Source: Excoecaria cochinchinensis (taxonomy: Eukaryota; Streptophyta; Magnoliopsida; Malpighiales; Euphorbiaceae). Taken from it: a stretch of 64,000 bases of DNA. The stretch lies in NCBI GenBank assembly GCA_947683425.1, contig CANTUQ010000073.1, forward strand, positions 4,126,501 through 4,190,500. The letters run 5' to 3'. The translations under genes were made by a program, and so were the position numbers. The notes beneath the pieces were generated by a model. The model made no database searches. It saw only the letters and a program-made list of their open reading frames with translations, and was not told the DNA's origin. Shown in pieces: positions 26,030 to 38,429 of this stretch (the first letter of the stretch is position 1; each line of letters starts with the position of its first letter).

Positions 26030-26847
26030 CATGCAAAATTTGTGAATGACACCTATTAAAATGTTAACATCTGTAAAGTGGCTATTCTTGGTGGTTTTGA
26101 GCAGGAAGAGCTGGAAATCATCTTTACCCCCTCTCTTTATTTCTCAAGAAAATGAAAGTAAGGGAATTAAGGAGATTAAAACTTGTTAATTGAAGATTTC
26201 TAATTCTAGTTCCATTGTAGAAGGAATTGAAAAGAAGAAGAAGAAGAAGAAGAAGAAGAAGAAGGGGAAAGAGAAGGCACTAATGGAGTAGGTTGGAGAA
26301 GAAAGAGCTACAATTCAGGTTTGGGATCTAGTATATTTGATAATATGCATTTGTGAATAAATTGGTTGTAAACAGGAGATGTATGAAGTGTAAAAAGGAT
26401 CTTTAAAGATAAGTAGTATGTATAAAATGGATTATGGAAGAGTTGAGTGTATCTCTGTTTTGAATTATGGAAAGATTCTTGCTAGTTTAATTACGTTATA
26501 GATTATAGAAGTTCATATGAAGCTGAATTCTAATAATTAGATTTTCCTTTCTATATAAGTTTATATATGATTGGAAAAAAAATGAATATCTGGTTATTCA
26601 TTTGAGTTAAGTAAAAATTTTGTAGAATGACTTCAAATATTCAGTTTTTGCATTAGAGTAGATTGGGATTTATCTCATATAATTCTAGAAAGAAAAGCTT
26701 AATTAACATAAGTTGAATACTATGATGAACTTTATATGTTTTTGAGCAAGTATATTAAAGAGAGTGAACTTGGGAATGTAAGTTAAGAATAAAACTTTGT
26801 TAACAAAATTGGATTTGAAATTCTGCGGATGTTGAATTCTGCATTCT

Positions 26848-27125
26848 TCCAGTTACACGGCAGTCAGGATCTTCTGCCTGCCGTGTAATCATCTTCTGGA
26901 TGCTTTGATTTGCTTGTTTTTGGCTTCACACGGTGGTCAGGATTTTCTGCCCACCGTGTAAAAGCATTTTGGATTGATTATTTTTGCCTTCGAGTTGTTT
27001 TGCACGGTGGTCAGAGTTTTCTGCCAACTGTGTGGTATGATCTGTTCACCATGTAAAATATTCTTCCCTCGTGTAAATAGCTTTTGTTTTGTCATTCTAT
27101 TTTCATGTTATTTTACACGGTGGTC
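26848..27125. repeat. CACGGTGG/CCACCGTG palindromic array
   Basis: Inverted pairs of the type ACACGGTGGTCAG...CCACCGTGT enclose TTTTCTGC-like loops. Three clear pairs and one half copy can be read, and one pair has GGCAG/CTGCC in place of GGTGG/CCACC, keeping the pairing. Confidence 0.8.
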
Positions 27126-27870
27126 AGTGTGTGATCCTCAATTTCAGCATATATAATTCATGATTTTTATTCAATTTTTCATATCTAATTATACTTGAAT
27201 TTATATAATATGTAATTAATGATTAAACAATATGGATATACGATTAAGTTACACGAAAATAACAATTATATGTGACGAATGAGTGAAATATTATGATAAT
27301 AAATTCTGATTCAAGCTTTAAGTATTATTTAATAAATGGATGATGTTATATTAATAAAGTCTGTATCTGTAACTCAGAAATCATATGAAATTATTATTGT
27401 TAAATACATGATTTTATGAAATTCTAATCTGTTAGAAAGCCTGCTAATCAGTCTAGGTTGTGGATAGATAGGCATGCCTATAGGAGGGTTGAGCTGCTAC
27501 TTGTTTCTTCCCTTCGGGGATGTTTGATTATTTATATACAACACATTTCTTCGAGAACAGCTTGTTATGATATCTTCCCTTCAAGGATGCTTGTTTCTTC
27601 CTTTCGGGGATGCTTGATTTTTTCCCCGTTATCCATACTTTTAGAAAGGCAAGCAGTACTTATTTTCATAAGTGATTTGTATACGAAACATGGCAGTATG
27701 ATTTTGATATCTGAATTGGAAATTAATGTATTTTGAAAATCAGTATCTGGATATATATATATATATATATAATATATGATTATATGACTCTGATAATCTG
27801 TATTCTAAATAGTGATATGAGCATGTGGTATATGATTGAAATACGTGAATACTACTATATTTGATAATAT

Positions 27871-28300
27871 CACTACAAAAAAAGGGTGATTAGCGACTGC
27901 AAATTCAGTCGCTAATCTATAAATTTTAGTCGCTAATTACTTATAGCGACAGGACGATGAACTGTCACAAATACAGCCGTCGCAAGCAATTTAGAGACTA
28001 TAAAATGAAAAATAGTCGCTATTTTTAGCGACTGAATTTAGTCACAAAAGTTATACTTATCCGTCGCTAATAAGCAAATAAAATTAGTCGCCAAATGAGT
28101 TATTTTTAAATTAGCGACTGAAACTTTAGTCGCTAAATGTTGTCGCTATTTATTAATAAAATTTGCAATAGACAGTCGCCCAATTTTATCGGTCGCTAAA
28201 AATTAGCGACTATTTACTCATCTGTCACTAATCCGTCGTAGTTTGTATTTTATGTTTAGCGACGGATTTTTTTGTCGCAAATCCGTCGCTATATTTCTGA
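27871..28300. repeat. CACTA terminus and subterminal repeats, copy A
   Basis: About fifteen copies of TTAGCGACT or its complement AGTCGCTAA occur in both orientations, with the stronger form TTAGCGACGG. They are the expected binding sites of the element's own TnpA-type protein, judged from En/Spm. Confidence 0.85.
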
Positions 28301-28726
28301 ATTTTAATTTTTTTTTATTTTCATAACATTACATATCATTAGACAATGAAATAAATTAGTATGTACACTACGACAAAATAAACATTCATATGAATATAAA
28401 TGTAAATTATAATCAAATTTATAAATATATAATCTAAATATATAATTAATATTAATACATAGTGTATATCTAATTAAAAGTACTCGAAAAGTGAATAAAT
28501 TTATCGTACCACATAATATCTTCTTAGATAACAAATTGTACTGATAATAATATCATACAAAAAAAGATATGTAAAGTCATTTTCAGGTAGAGCCGCCACT
28601 ACCAAAATGAGAATCATCATGGGGGTCAAGACCGTGTGCACCTGAAGGGCTAACATCATCATGTGGTGTGGGTGATGCAGTAGTGGTATTGGGATAAATG
28701 GCTAGTGGCTGAGGGTGTAATAACCC

Positions 28727-28925
28727 GGTGGTGGCCTACCGAGGGCTATCCCTGGAACATATGCCATCGGGCCTTCCCAGTGCATCGCTCACTAGCCACC
28801 GTGTTGCACTCACGATCTTTACACTTCCCCTTGTGCATTTTTGCCTTTCGTGGGATTCGAACCAATGACCTAGGGAATAAGTCCTTAATTCATAGAATAC
28901 CACTACCATTAGGCTAGCTACAAAC
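28727..28925 (-). mobile_element. tRNA-derived SINE
   Basis: Read on the minus strand from 28925, an A box TAGCCTAATGG (28916-28906) lies about ten bases in, and a perfect B box GGTTCGAATCC (28863-28853) follows after about 42 bases, as in tRNA-derived SINEs with an internal RNA polymerase III promoter. It is bracketed by TGTAATAACCC (28716-28726) and TGTAACACCCC (28926-28936), a diverged copy of the LTR terminus, which fits a SINE target duplication. No clear A- or T-rich tail remains at 28727. It could alternatively be a tRNA-like piece native to the LTR. Confidence 0.65.
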
Positions 28926-29924
28926 TGTAACACCCCCATCACCGCCCCCGTTGGAAGGGCGACGGCGGGCGCGCTACCCGACGCTCACTCACTAAAAATG
29001 ATTATACATGCACTAAGCGGAAGCATTCTCTAAGAATAATAATAATAATAATAATAAAGGCAGAACATAAATCTCATATAATCAAAATATAGAGTTATTT
29101 ACAATATACAAAACAATATTACATCAACAACCTTTACAAAAAGAGTTACATGAACCACTATACCAAAAATAACACATTTACAAAAAAAAGGAATACAGGA
29201 GGAGATAACAAACCAACTCTACTCCTATGTGGTCGACCTGCAGATACACGACACGAGCAAGCTCCCAAAATCCTATCACCTACATGGGACAAGAACCCGT
29301 GCTAAGCGATAATGCTTAGTGGGGAGGAAACAGAACAAACAAAACACTATACAAGACTATCATGCATTAATATACAGAATTCACTAAATACCAGAAGACA
29401 TAAATATATGTACAAATCAAGAGTCACTATATGAAATCAGAATTGAAACAAAAAGCACATAACCAATACCAGACAGTTCACACAATAGCCTGAATTCAAT
29501 GGTGGAGGATACGGGAACACGGCACGGGAGATCGAAGCCTCAAAAATAATTTTAATACCCGAAGGTAATGCGGGAGACCGGAGTCTCAAAACATTTTATC
29601 ACTACACGAAAGATGACCATCTCGGAGGTCGACCGCTTCGCCCAAACCGGGCGGACACGGGCAGCTGCACTCACAAACCCTTCTTAAGCATGCTTAATTA
29701 TCCACTACCTTGACACTTCAGGCTCAATAACTCACTCAACAATCACAACACTTACTACACAAATCTCGGATCAAAATCCCAATATCACATTAATTCACTA
29801 CTACGACACGAGTATAAAAAGGTCAACAAGACATAAACTCAATCATGTACCATGCAACAGTGAGAAACCGTGCAAAGTGGAACAAAAGAATCACATTCAG
29901 AAAACAGGGCAAGCAGGAAGGGCT

Positions 29925-30145
29925 TCTGTCGCGATCGCGACAGAACGCAGGATACCTCGTCGCGACTCGCGCTAGGAGGTGCGCTCGCGACGACGCACGC
30001 TCGGCAGACTCACGCGTTGAGGATATGGCCACCGAGCTCTCTGTCGTGCTCGCGACAATGCCGCGATCGCGACAGAGGGCTCCCTAAGAACAAGGGACCA
30101 AATCCGCACTCTGTCGTGCTCACGACAATGTCACGATCGCTATAG
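29925..30145. repeat. TCGCGA-type palindrome array in the solo LTR
   Basis: Five or six units such as TCTGTCGCGATCGCGACAGA and decayed forms (TCTGTCGTGCTCACGACAAT) are seen. The decayed ones differ by CG-to-TG or CG-to-CA changes. Confidence 0.85.
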
Positions 30146-33100
30146 AACCCAGATTTGCCCAGAATCTGCATTTCCAACACTCATTCCGACTCAAACCTCC
30201 AAACACTTATTCAATCATACATTAACACTTACCTCATGAGTCGAAAGCAACCCCAAGACATGTTAAGCATCAATATACACTCAAATTACACTAATTTGCA
30301 CAAGAATTCACAATTAAATCACTAAAGCACACAAATCATGTTCTTCACTAACACTTTGAAATTCTACTACCGAACTCACATACAAGTCACTAAAACTTAA
30401 AATCATACCAAACCAATACTCTAGCTCAATCACACACATGCATTTACACATAAATCAACACTCAGTATTATCACGAATTAAAGCATAACAAAGAATGATC
30501 CAAGAAAAGAACAATGGCAAAACACTCCCAAACCTGAAATGAAGCTTCAATCTTCAACTCTTCAAGACACCACTTTATCCTTGCCTTTGCTCTTTCTTCT
30601 CTCTTCCAATTCTTGCACAAAGCCCAGCCACAACACACTTAAATCAAACCATAAACTCACACTTCAAAACCAGAATTCAAAGAACAAGAAGTAGATAAAG
30701 GAACCCCAATTCAAACTCAAGCACTTACTTTCAAAACCCAGTTCAAAAACACAGAATTCCTACCCAAAGCTCAAGGAGAACACAAGAGAGAGGAGATGAG
30801 AGCAGGAAATGGAAGCAAGAGAGAGAGGAGGGACGGGAAATTGAAAATCAAGGCAAGAGGGGCAGCTTCCACGGGAAGCTTCCTCAAAACAGCCCTCCCT
30901 TGTCTCTCTCTTCCTTTTCCATTAAATGTTCTCACCCACCAAGCCAAGTGTCAAGCTCTTATAGGTTCCAACATCCATCTTTGACTTATTCCTTCAATAC
31001 ACCATACCCCACACACACACAATCATCTCTTACATAAATATCCATATCCGTGTTACCAAACCCATAATCCATTAAATCACTTCCCATAAATTACTCTACT
31101 TCCATACACCACATGCACACCTTATAATTCCTCCTCTTAACTTAATTAATTGATTTCTTTGCTATTAGAATCCTTATTATCCAATTATTCTCTTGCTAAA
31201 ATTACTGAAATACTCTAAATATTCCGACTTACCACACAGATTCCGACTAGGCCCTTTTTAGGTTGTTACAGAGGGGCCAAGTGAGGAAGCAACGAACGAA
31301 TAGTCCGTACGACAATCTCCTCGACATCTTCCTTTGTCAAGTAGGTACCAGCAGAATGACAGGCAGTGCTTGTACCAGCAGCACATGATGGTCCGAATGG
31401 ATAAACACCAGGAGGCACATATGAGCCAAGTCTGTATATTGTTTTCCTTTTATTGCATCGTACGGCCTCGATAAACAACTCCGACTCATCGACGGATGAC
31501 TCATCTTACGATCTCTCAGATTGGAGTTGCTCATATCTCTCCTATAAAATGACAACAATTTTTAAAAAATGTAAATATAAGAACAACACATATTTTACAA
31601 CAATTTAGCATTTGAATAACTTAAGACATTATCAACTAATAAAATACATGTTACTTACATGCACCTCCCTGCTACGATCCGCCACATAAGTCTTCCCATC
31701 ATGATTTATGGTATGTGTGTGCAGATAGGCCTCGGGAATTGTAGGTGGCCGGCCCAACTCCTTCTCCTATATCATGTGCAGTATAAAGTAGTTATTGAAA
31801 AAAATGAAGACGAGTTAAAAAGATAAATTTTTCTCGTATTATTAAAATATGCACTTGAATTATTTTCCTTTGTTATCCTATTTTATTGCAATATATAAAG
31901 TGAAAAAATTTTAAAAAATCAATGAAAATGTTGGCATAACCTCCCCATATTATTGCCATCCTCTTGTAAAGAAAAATTCATTTTGTACTTCTAAAAATCA
32001 CAAGTCTATTTCAATCTTCTCAACAAACTCCAACACAATTTTCCCATCCTCCTCTACATATATATATCAATCAATATATAATGTCAAGCAATTCGTATGT
32101 CTATCAAATTCATTAGTTTCAAAAGGCAAACTGTTTCCCAAGTAATATATAAAGTGAACAATTTTCAAAAAATCAATGAAAATTTTGGCATAACCTCCCC
32201 AAATTATTGCCATCCTCCTGTAAAGAAAAATACATTTTACACTTCTAAAAATCACAAATCTACTCCAATCTCATCAACAAACTCCAACACAATTTTCCCA
32301 TCCTCCTCTACATATATCAATTAATATATTATTAAACAATTCGCATGTCTATCAAATTGAATAGTTGATTGGTTTTATATAATCCAAATTCAAAAGGCAA
32401 ACCGTTTCAAAAATACTCAAATGAACATACCAGTTGGCAAACATTATGGAAATTAAAAATCACTAATATAAAAGTATAATTTAATTCTCTTATAATTAAA
32501 GTACTTACCAGTTGTGAGATATGCTCACCAATAGAAATGGTACCACCGGTGTATGATCCAGGAGCCTTATCTTCAGAGCCTCCATAACGATTGATCTTTT
32601 TCTGAGCAGAAAGTTGAATACGTGGAGGAAGATTAAAAGGCTGAGTCCACCTAATCCATGCAGCCTCTGGAAAATCTTTAGGCTTTTTCTTGGCGATCTT
32701 TATGTGATACACATAATCTTTATACCTTTGTGCAGCCTTTGTTTCCCAACCTGCCCTCACAGGACCATTTGCTTCCGCATCCCAATGGCAACTTTTCTGC
32801 ATTTATATTTCAGGTGGTTCATTAGTATTTATAATCATAGATTAATTCAATATAAAATGATTACAAAAATTTGTAATGACAAATTACCATTAATTTTCAA
32901 ATAAATATATATATATACCTTGAATTCTCCCCAATAAAACTCCTTGATTTCTCTAGCAACCTTCTTCCAACTAACTCCATTTATGTCTGTCCGCTGATGG
33001 AAGCTGCTGGTTATAATCCTAGAGCATTGGGAGGAAGGTTCCTGCCTGCAAAGTATGTAATATAAAAGCAATGTGGTTAAACATGTTTTTATAAGTTATT

Positions 33101-33540
33101 CACAATTTGTATGGATGAATACTCACATGCCCTTTTGATTTACTGTAACGTACAATCGACTAATATTTTCACTAGACACTTCACATGTAGTCGATGTACT
33201 GTTGTTGGCTGTGTGTGAATTAAGAGTTAATGCAGATGGCGTAAATATCACAGGAGGCGATGGTTCATTCCCGAATGTAGGATCTCCCGGGATATCAGGC
33301 ATATCTCCAAAAGGTGAGTTGTGGAATCCCCTCCAAATCGTCCTCCGCGACGTCCTCGACCAGTAAGTCCTCGTCCTCTACCACGATCCATACCTACACA
33401 ATGGTGAACTATACATGCATGTATATAACATATATAAATTATAATTGAATAAGTGCATCAAACTATTTTTCCAAATAATAAATATAATAAAAAATTACAA
33501 CAAGTTAACACATTGTCCTCTGAAAACTACACGTAATTAA

Positions 33541-35031
33541 TTAGTCCCTATCTGATGAATTTTCCTCTTCCTCGTCCTCATTGCTATCATAATCTGTAAA
33601 TTCCTCTTATTTTTCATCCACTTCAAGTTGTCGATCAAATTCATCAATGTTATCAATTTCAATAACCACTCCTGTAGGGTCACGCAAGTCTATATCCTCT
33701 TCATTACCAGCATCCATTGTTATCTCATGCACAATTACTTCATCAACTTGGAATGCATTAGGATATACAGGATCACTGTCATCTCTAACATCTGATGTCA
33801 CTATGAACTCCCTTGGTTTAACCGAAAACACAGCTAACTAGTTAGCTCTATCTAATCTTGAAAAAGGATATCTTGCATAATACACTTGAGTTACTTGCAT
33901 CGCTAGGATAAATGGTTCATATTTGTTGAACCGATGATGTTGGTTTACGTCCACAATTCTATATTGGCTGTGAATCTTGAGAACAATATCTATAGTGGGA
34001 TCAAACCAATGACACTTGAATAATATTGTCTGCTTTATTGGTAATGAAGGGTACTCTATCTCTATGATCTCTTCAATCCATCCATAGTAATCACCAACAT
34101 CATCACCTGAGTTGGACCCTTTTAAACAAACTCCACTGTTCATTGAATGTCTCCCAGAATCATGAGTTTTAGTGTGAAATTTGTAACCATTGACAAAGTA
34201 AATCGAGTAGCACTTCACTCTCCGTAATGGTTTTTGTGACAAACTACAGAGGTATTCATTGTCAATTCCATTGTAACGAACCTAATATGAAAAAATTAAG
34301 AAGTCAAAGTTAGTAATGAATACCATCTTAATTACTATTTATGTGTTATACATGTAAATGATGATGGCCTTACATATAATTCAAACCAGTCTGCAAAGTA
34401 GTTGTCAATATTTGCATCAAACTGACTTGGTGTAAGATTAGGATGCTTCTGACATAAATTCTTGTAATATATACTTCATTACAGTGCATTTAAAAAAAAA
34501 TTAACCACTTTTATAGAAAGTGGATATATCTGGGAACACAATAAAATATTTATATATATGTACCTCAAGTATGGAGAAACTTCCTCGCAATTTAGTAGAA
34601 TGTACGTATGAGCTGCCTTATGCTCCTCTGATGTTAATGCTCTGTCACGAAGTTTTGAGCATGTTCGACCCGGGTAAGTGAAAATTTTTAAATTTTCCCT
34701 TATGTTTTCTCCACAATCTCCATCATCATTACGAGGAGGACGTCAGTGTCTAATACTGACATGAGGTTCAAAGTAATGCGAGAAAAAATTTGATGATTCT
34801 GAGAGTAAGTATGCATTGCAAATAGATGCCTCAATTGTTGCTTTGTTACCAATCTTTTTTTTAAGAGTTCGAAGGAACCCGCAAACGAGTATAGATAACC
34901 AATTTAATTATGACTTTGTACATAAATATTTACTGACACAATATTTAGAGGTATTAATATTTACCTCTCAAATGGATACATCCATCGATATTGTACAGGA
35001 CTAGCAACCCTTGCTTCATATGGTAAATGTA
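33541..35031 (-). pseudogene. CACTA TnpD-like gene, 3' part (DUF4218 and DUF4216 type)
   Basis: Minus-strand exons can be read in order. About 35031-34965 encodes EARVASPVQYRWMYPFER before a GTAAAT donor, a DUF4218 hallmark. About 34876-34564 continues it (FLRTLKKKIGNKATIEASI). About 34462-34377 has FADWFELY. The last exon, about 34278-33541, holds a DUF4216-like region (DYYGWIEEIIEIEY, ILFKCHWFDP, QVTQVYYARYPF) and an acidic tail. The N-terminal transposase core is absent. In-frame stops at 33838-33840 (TAG), near 34740 (TGA) and near 33604 (TAA) make it a pseudogene. In working CACTA elements TnpD-type proteins are taken to be the transposase. Confidence 0.75.
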
Positions 35032-36458
35032 TTATCAAGTGAATTTTATAAAGTATATATAGGGGTATACATATATATACATGTGTACACAAACGTATTA
35101 TTGGGTATACATATGTAGACTTGGGTGCATACACCTAATAAGTCTCAAATTAAGATGAACATTATATTTCTAAATATTGATTTTAATAGAAAAATGTAAT
35201 TTCGAATGAATTTTATAATGTATACATAAGGGTATGTATATCTACTCAGATTTACATATGTATGTCCGAATATACATATGTATCAAGTTACAAAGCAAAG
35301 TTAAAGGGTGAGAAAATTGTAGAGGCGAGATCATATGTAAAAATAATTCATTAGAAAAACTAACAAAACTCTAAAATTTAAAAAAATATGAAATTTTGAA
35401 TTGATATTATAATTTTTTTTTGTTAGACATGAAATTAAACACTAGCTTATGTTTTCAAAAAAAAAAAAAACACTAGCTTATAATTCAAATTTATTTTTGT
35501 AATTAATCTTAAAATTTAATAAGTAATTCATAAGATATACATAAGAGTATGCATATATATATTCGGATGTATACTCTTAATAAGTGTCAAATTAAGGTGA
35601 AATTTATATTTGTAAATATTTATTATAATAAGGAAAAGTGATTTCAATGCAAGACAATCTTTTTATATTATTTTTTGATATTTCATATGATTTATTTTGT
35701 CAAACAAATAGATGTTTATATTAAAGTTTATTAAATTTTATATTACAAGAAAATGCTAATGCATTATTTGATTATGAAATGGATGAATAAAATATTTTTT
35801 TTATTATTATAAAAATTAACATGGTTTAAAAAAAATGAAGAGCTGATACACCTTGTATCCATTTCTCTTTCCATTTCGGTGCAATTCTGCAGAGAATTTG
35901 ATTATTTTAATTTCTTAAATTCTTGTTTAAAAGCATTATTATGTTGTTCATTGGCTATTTTAAAAAAAAATAAAACAAAACAATATTTAATAGTAAAAGA
36001 TGATTTTAATGAGAAATTCATAAGGTATACATAGGGATATACATATGTATACCAGGTATATACATTCAATAAGTGTCAGATTAAGATGAACATTATATTT
36101 TAAATATTTATTATACTAATAGAAAGTAATTGCAAGTGAATTTCATAAAATATAAATAGGGGTATGCATGTGTATACAATGTATATTCACGTGTATACCA
36201 TCAATAAGTTTCAAATTAATGTGAACATTATATTTATAAATATTTATTTTAATAGGAAAATGTGACTTCAAATGAATTTTATAAGGTATACATAAGGGTA
36301 TATATATGTCTACAAATATATACACACACATATATATATAGGTAGACACACACACACACACACATATATATATCCCCATTTAGCTGGTTAAAAGAACTTT
36401 TGAGATACAAAACAATCACATATATATATGTGTGTGTGTATGTGTGTGTGTCTATATA
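35032..36458. repeat. AT-rich stretch with diverged tandem units
   Basis: A unit with TGTCAAATTAAGATGAACATT, a TATTTATTTTAATAGAAAA phrase and GGTATACATAGGGTATACATA recurs at least four times (near 35145, 35590, 36080 and 36215), with spacing from about 130 to over 400 bases where AT-rich filler lies between. Near its right end are CA and TA runs (36320-36372). I see no coding region. It may be an expanded intron of the TnpD-like gene. Confidence 0.55.
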
Positions 36459-36880
36459 CACCATAAAAAAACGAGAAATTAGCGACGGAAAAATCCGTCG
36501 CTAATGTGAAGATTTTAGTCGCTAATTACCTATAGCGACAGGACGACGAACTGTCGCAAATACAACCGTCGCAAGAATTTTAGCGACTAACTCGAAAAAC
36601 AGTCGCTATTTTTAGCGACTAAATTTAGTCGCAAAAATTATAATTGTTAGTCGCTAATAAACAAATAAATTTAGTCGCCAAAATTAATTAGCGATTGATG
36701 TTTTAGTCAGTAAATGCAGTCGCTATTGGTTTAGTAAATTTGCGACAAATAGTTGCCAAAATAATTCACTCGCTAAATATTAGTGACTAATTTTGTGCCC
36801 GTCGCTAATAATACGTATTATTTATTTCATGTTTAGCGACGGATTTGTTTATCACAAATCCGTCGCTAATTTTATGAATT
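36459..36880. repeat. CACTA terminus and subterminal repeats, copy B
   Basis: Around fifteen TTAGCGACT/TTAGCGACGG units in both orientations occur, in nearly the same order as in copy A. Confidence 0.85.
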
Positions 36881-38429
36881 TTATTTTTTTTTAATTTTCA
36901 TATCATTATACAATAAAATAAGTTAATATGAATATAAACATTCATTTGCATATAAATGTAAATTATACTCAAATTTATAAATATATAATCCAAAACATAT
37001 ATAATTAATATTCGTACGTACATAGTGTATATCTAATTAAAAGTACGCGAAAAGTAAATAATAATAATAAATTTATTGTGCCACATAATATCTTCCTAAA
37101 TAATAAATTGTACTAATAATAATATCATACAAAAAAAGATATGTAGAGTCATGTTCAGGTAAAGCCGCCACTACCATAATGAGAATCATCAGGCGGGTTA
37201 GGACCGTGTGGACCTAAAGGGCCGACATCATCATGTGGTGTAGGAGATGTAGTAGTGGTATTGGGTTGAGTGGCTGGTGGCTGAGGGGCCAAGTGAGGAA
37301 GCAACGAACGAATAGTCCGTGGGACAATCTCCTCGACATCTTCCTTTGTCAAGTAGGTACCACTAGAATGAGAGGCAGTGCTTGTACCAGCAGTGTCACA
37401 TCCCAAATATGGCCTAGTTGGATTTACAAGTTTAATTGGATACTTAAAAGGGGTATTTTGGTAATTGGTATATGAATTGTGTAACACCCCAAATCGGGCC
37501 TAGTCGGAATGTGCATGCTAAGTTGGAACGAATGAGGGTATTTCGGTAATTAGTGTATATGAAATTGGATTTATTAAGGACTTAATTGAAGAGATTAAAT
37601 TAATAAGATGTTAAGTGAGGAGGTTATTTAGTGTGTATGTATGTGTATGGTGTTTGAGTATATGAAGTCAAGATATTTATGAGTGAGAGCCAATAAAATT
37701 GTGCTAAGTGGGCTTGTAATATTATGATATGTGGATCTAGAGGAAGTGGCCATGTGGAGTGGGCAATTAATGGGAAATAAGAAAAAGGAAAGAGAGAGAG
37801 AAGGAAGATCACATTCTGCTCTCCTCCTCCTTCTTCTTTCTTTTCTTTTCCATGGATTGTGCTCTTCTCCGTGGCTAGGCGTGAGTTGGTGTCTTGGTGG
37901 GGCTTGAGGGTCTCTTGAAGAGGTATATATATGGGTTTTGGGTGCTAGGGTTTCCTACATGAGATTTTTTTCCTCTTCTTCTTGTTTTGTTTGAGTTAGG
38001 GTTTTTGGGTTAAGAGTAATTCTTTGGGTTTTGGTTTGTGCAAGCTTTGGGTGGCAAGAGGAAGCTCAAGGGCAAGGAAAAGATTTCTAGGATTTTGAGT
38101 GTCTTGGCATGGGTTTATGCAAGATTTTGTTAGGTAATTGCTCTAGTAATGTATGTGTAGTAATTAGGATGAGTGCATATTAATTTTGGTATGAGAATTG
38201 CTTGAATTGGATAACCCCTGTCTTAGTGTTCTTGATCTACTATTTCTGTGATTTCTTTGATTTAAGTGTTGAATCTTGTGTTAATTGAGTGTGATTTAAT
38301 CATGAGCATGTTGTGGAATGCATTTGAGTGTTAAGGTAAGAGTTTGTGCGTGATTGTGTGGGTTTTGAAAGGTTTTTGAAAGAGTTTTAGAAAAAGATGG
38401 AAATCCTACATTTTGGCTGGGAATCGGGA

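Larger units (their letters stand above)
25740..27870 (+). mobile_element. Partial long LTR, broken by CACTA copy A
   Basis: The left part resembles the first 150 bases of the LTR at 37480 (AGGACTTAATTGA phrase near 25910). It then has a TA run (25994-26027), a GAA run (26232-26263), a CACGGTGG array (26848-27125) and the palindrome ATAGGCATGCCTAT (27468-27481) after GTGGAT. The paired hairpins and the terminal GTTACA are missing because CACTA copy A begins at 27871; the rest should lie beyond that element, outside the window. The start is approximate. Confidence 0.6.
28716..31270 (-). mobile_element. Solo LTR with SINE in its terminus
   Basis: The unit is flanked by an exact target duplication GAGGG (28711-28715 and 31271-31275), and the uninterrupted host text is present in CACTA copy B near 37281. 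On the minus strand it starts TGTAACAACCT. It has the paired hairpins (29283-29319), the palindrome TTAAGCATGCTTAA (29684-29697) and a TCGCGA-type array (29925-30145). It has no internal region or second LTR, so it is a solo LTR formed by LTR-LTR recombination. It is the closest relative of the LTR at 1-2897. Confidence 0.9.
28583..33391 (-). pseudogene. CACTA TnpA-like gene (Transposase_24 type), copy A
   Basis: A minus-strand gene can be followed by eye through splice sites. Exon 1 starts at ATG 33391 with an Arg/Gly-rich N-terminus (MDRGRGRG...) and runs to about 33120 with a one-base shift near 33325. Exon 2 is about 33049-32920 (WKKVAREIKEFYWGEF). Exon 3 is 32796-32509 (AAQRYKD..., then YTGGTISIGEH) with donor GTAAGT. 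Exon 4 is 31767-31659 (YLHTHTINHDGKTYV) with donor GTAAGT. Exon 5 is 31541-31271 plus 28710-28583, ending GSGGST. This fits the plant Transposase_24 (Ptta/En/Spm) family, taken to bind subterminal repeats. It is broken by an in-frame TAA at 31506-31508, by the shift, and by the solo LTR within exon 5. Confidence 0.75.
27871..36458 (-). mobile_element. CACTA element, copy A
   Basis: The terminus CACTACAAAAAAAGG is at 27871, followed by subterminal repeats to about 28300. Two minus-strand genes follow: a TnpA-like gene ending next to this terminus and, behind it, the 3' part of a TnpD-like gene. From 35032 to 36458 there is only AT-rich repeated sequence, and at 36459 a second CACTA copy begins in the same orientation. 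No right terminus of copy A is seen, so copy B may have inserted into it, the rest of A lying outside the window, or A may be truncated. A solo LTR sits at 28716-31270. Confidence 0.8.

Noticed and set aside
28853..28916. A tRNA gene
   Set aside because: Only the A and B boxes match; the rest does not fold as a tRNA and the unit is flanked by a duplication, so a SINE fits better.
29823..30145. Several overlapping open frames on both strands
   Set aside because: They are by-products of the G+C-rich palindrome array in a solo LTR and have no protein-like features.
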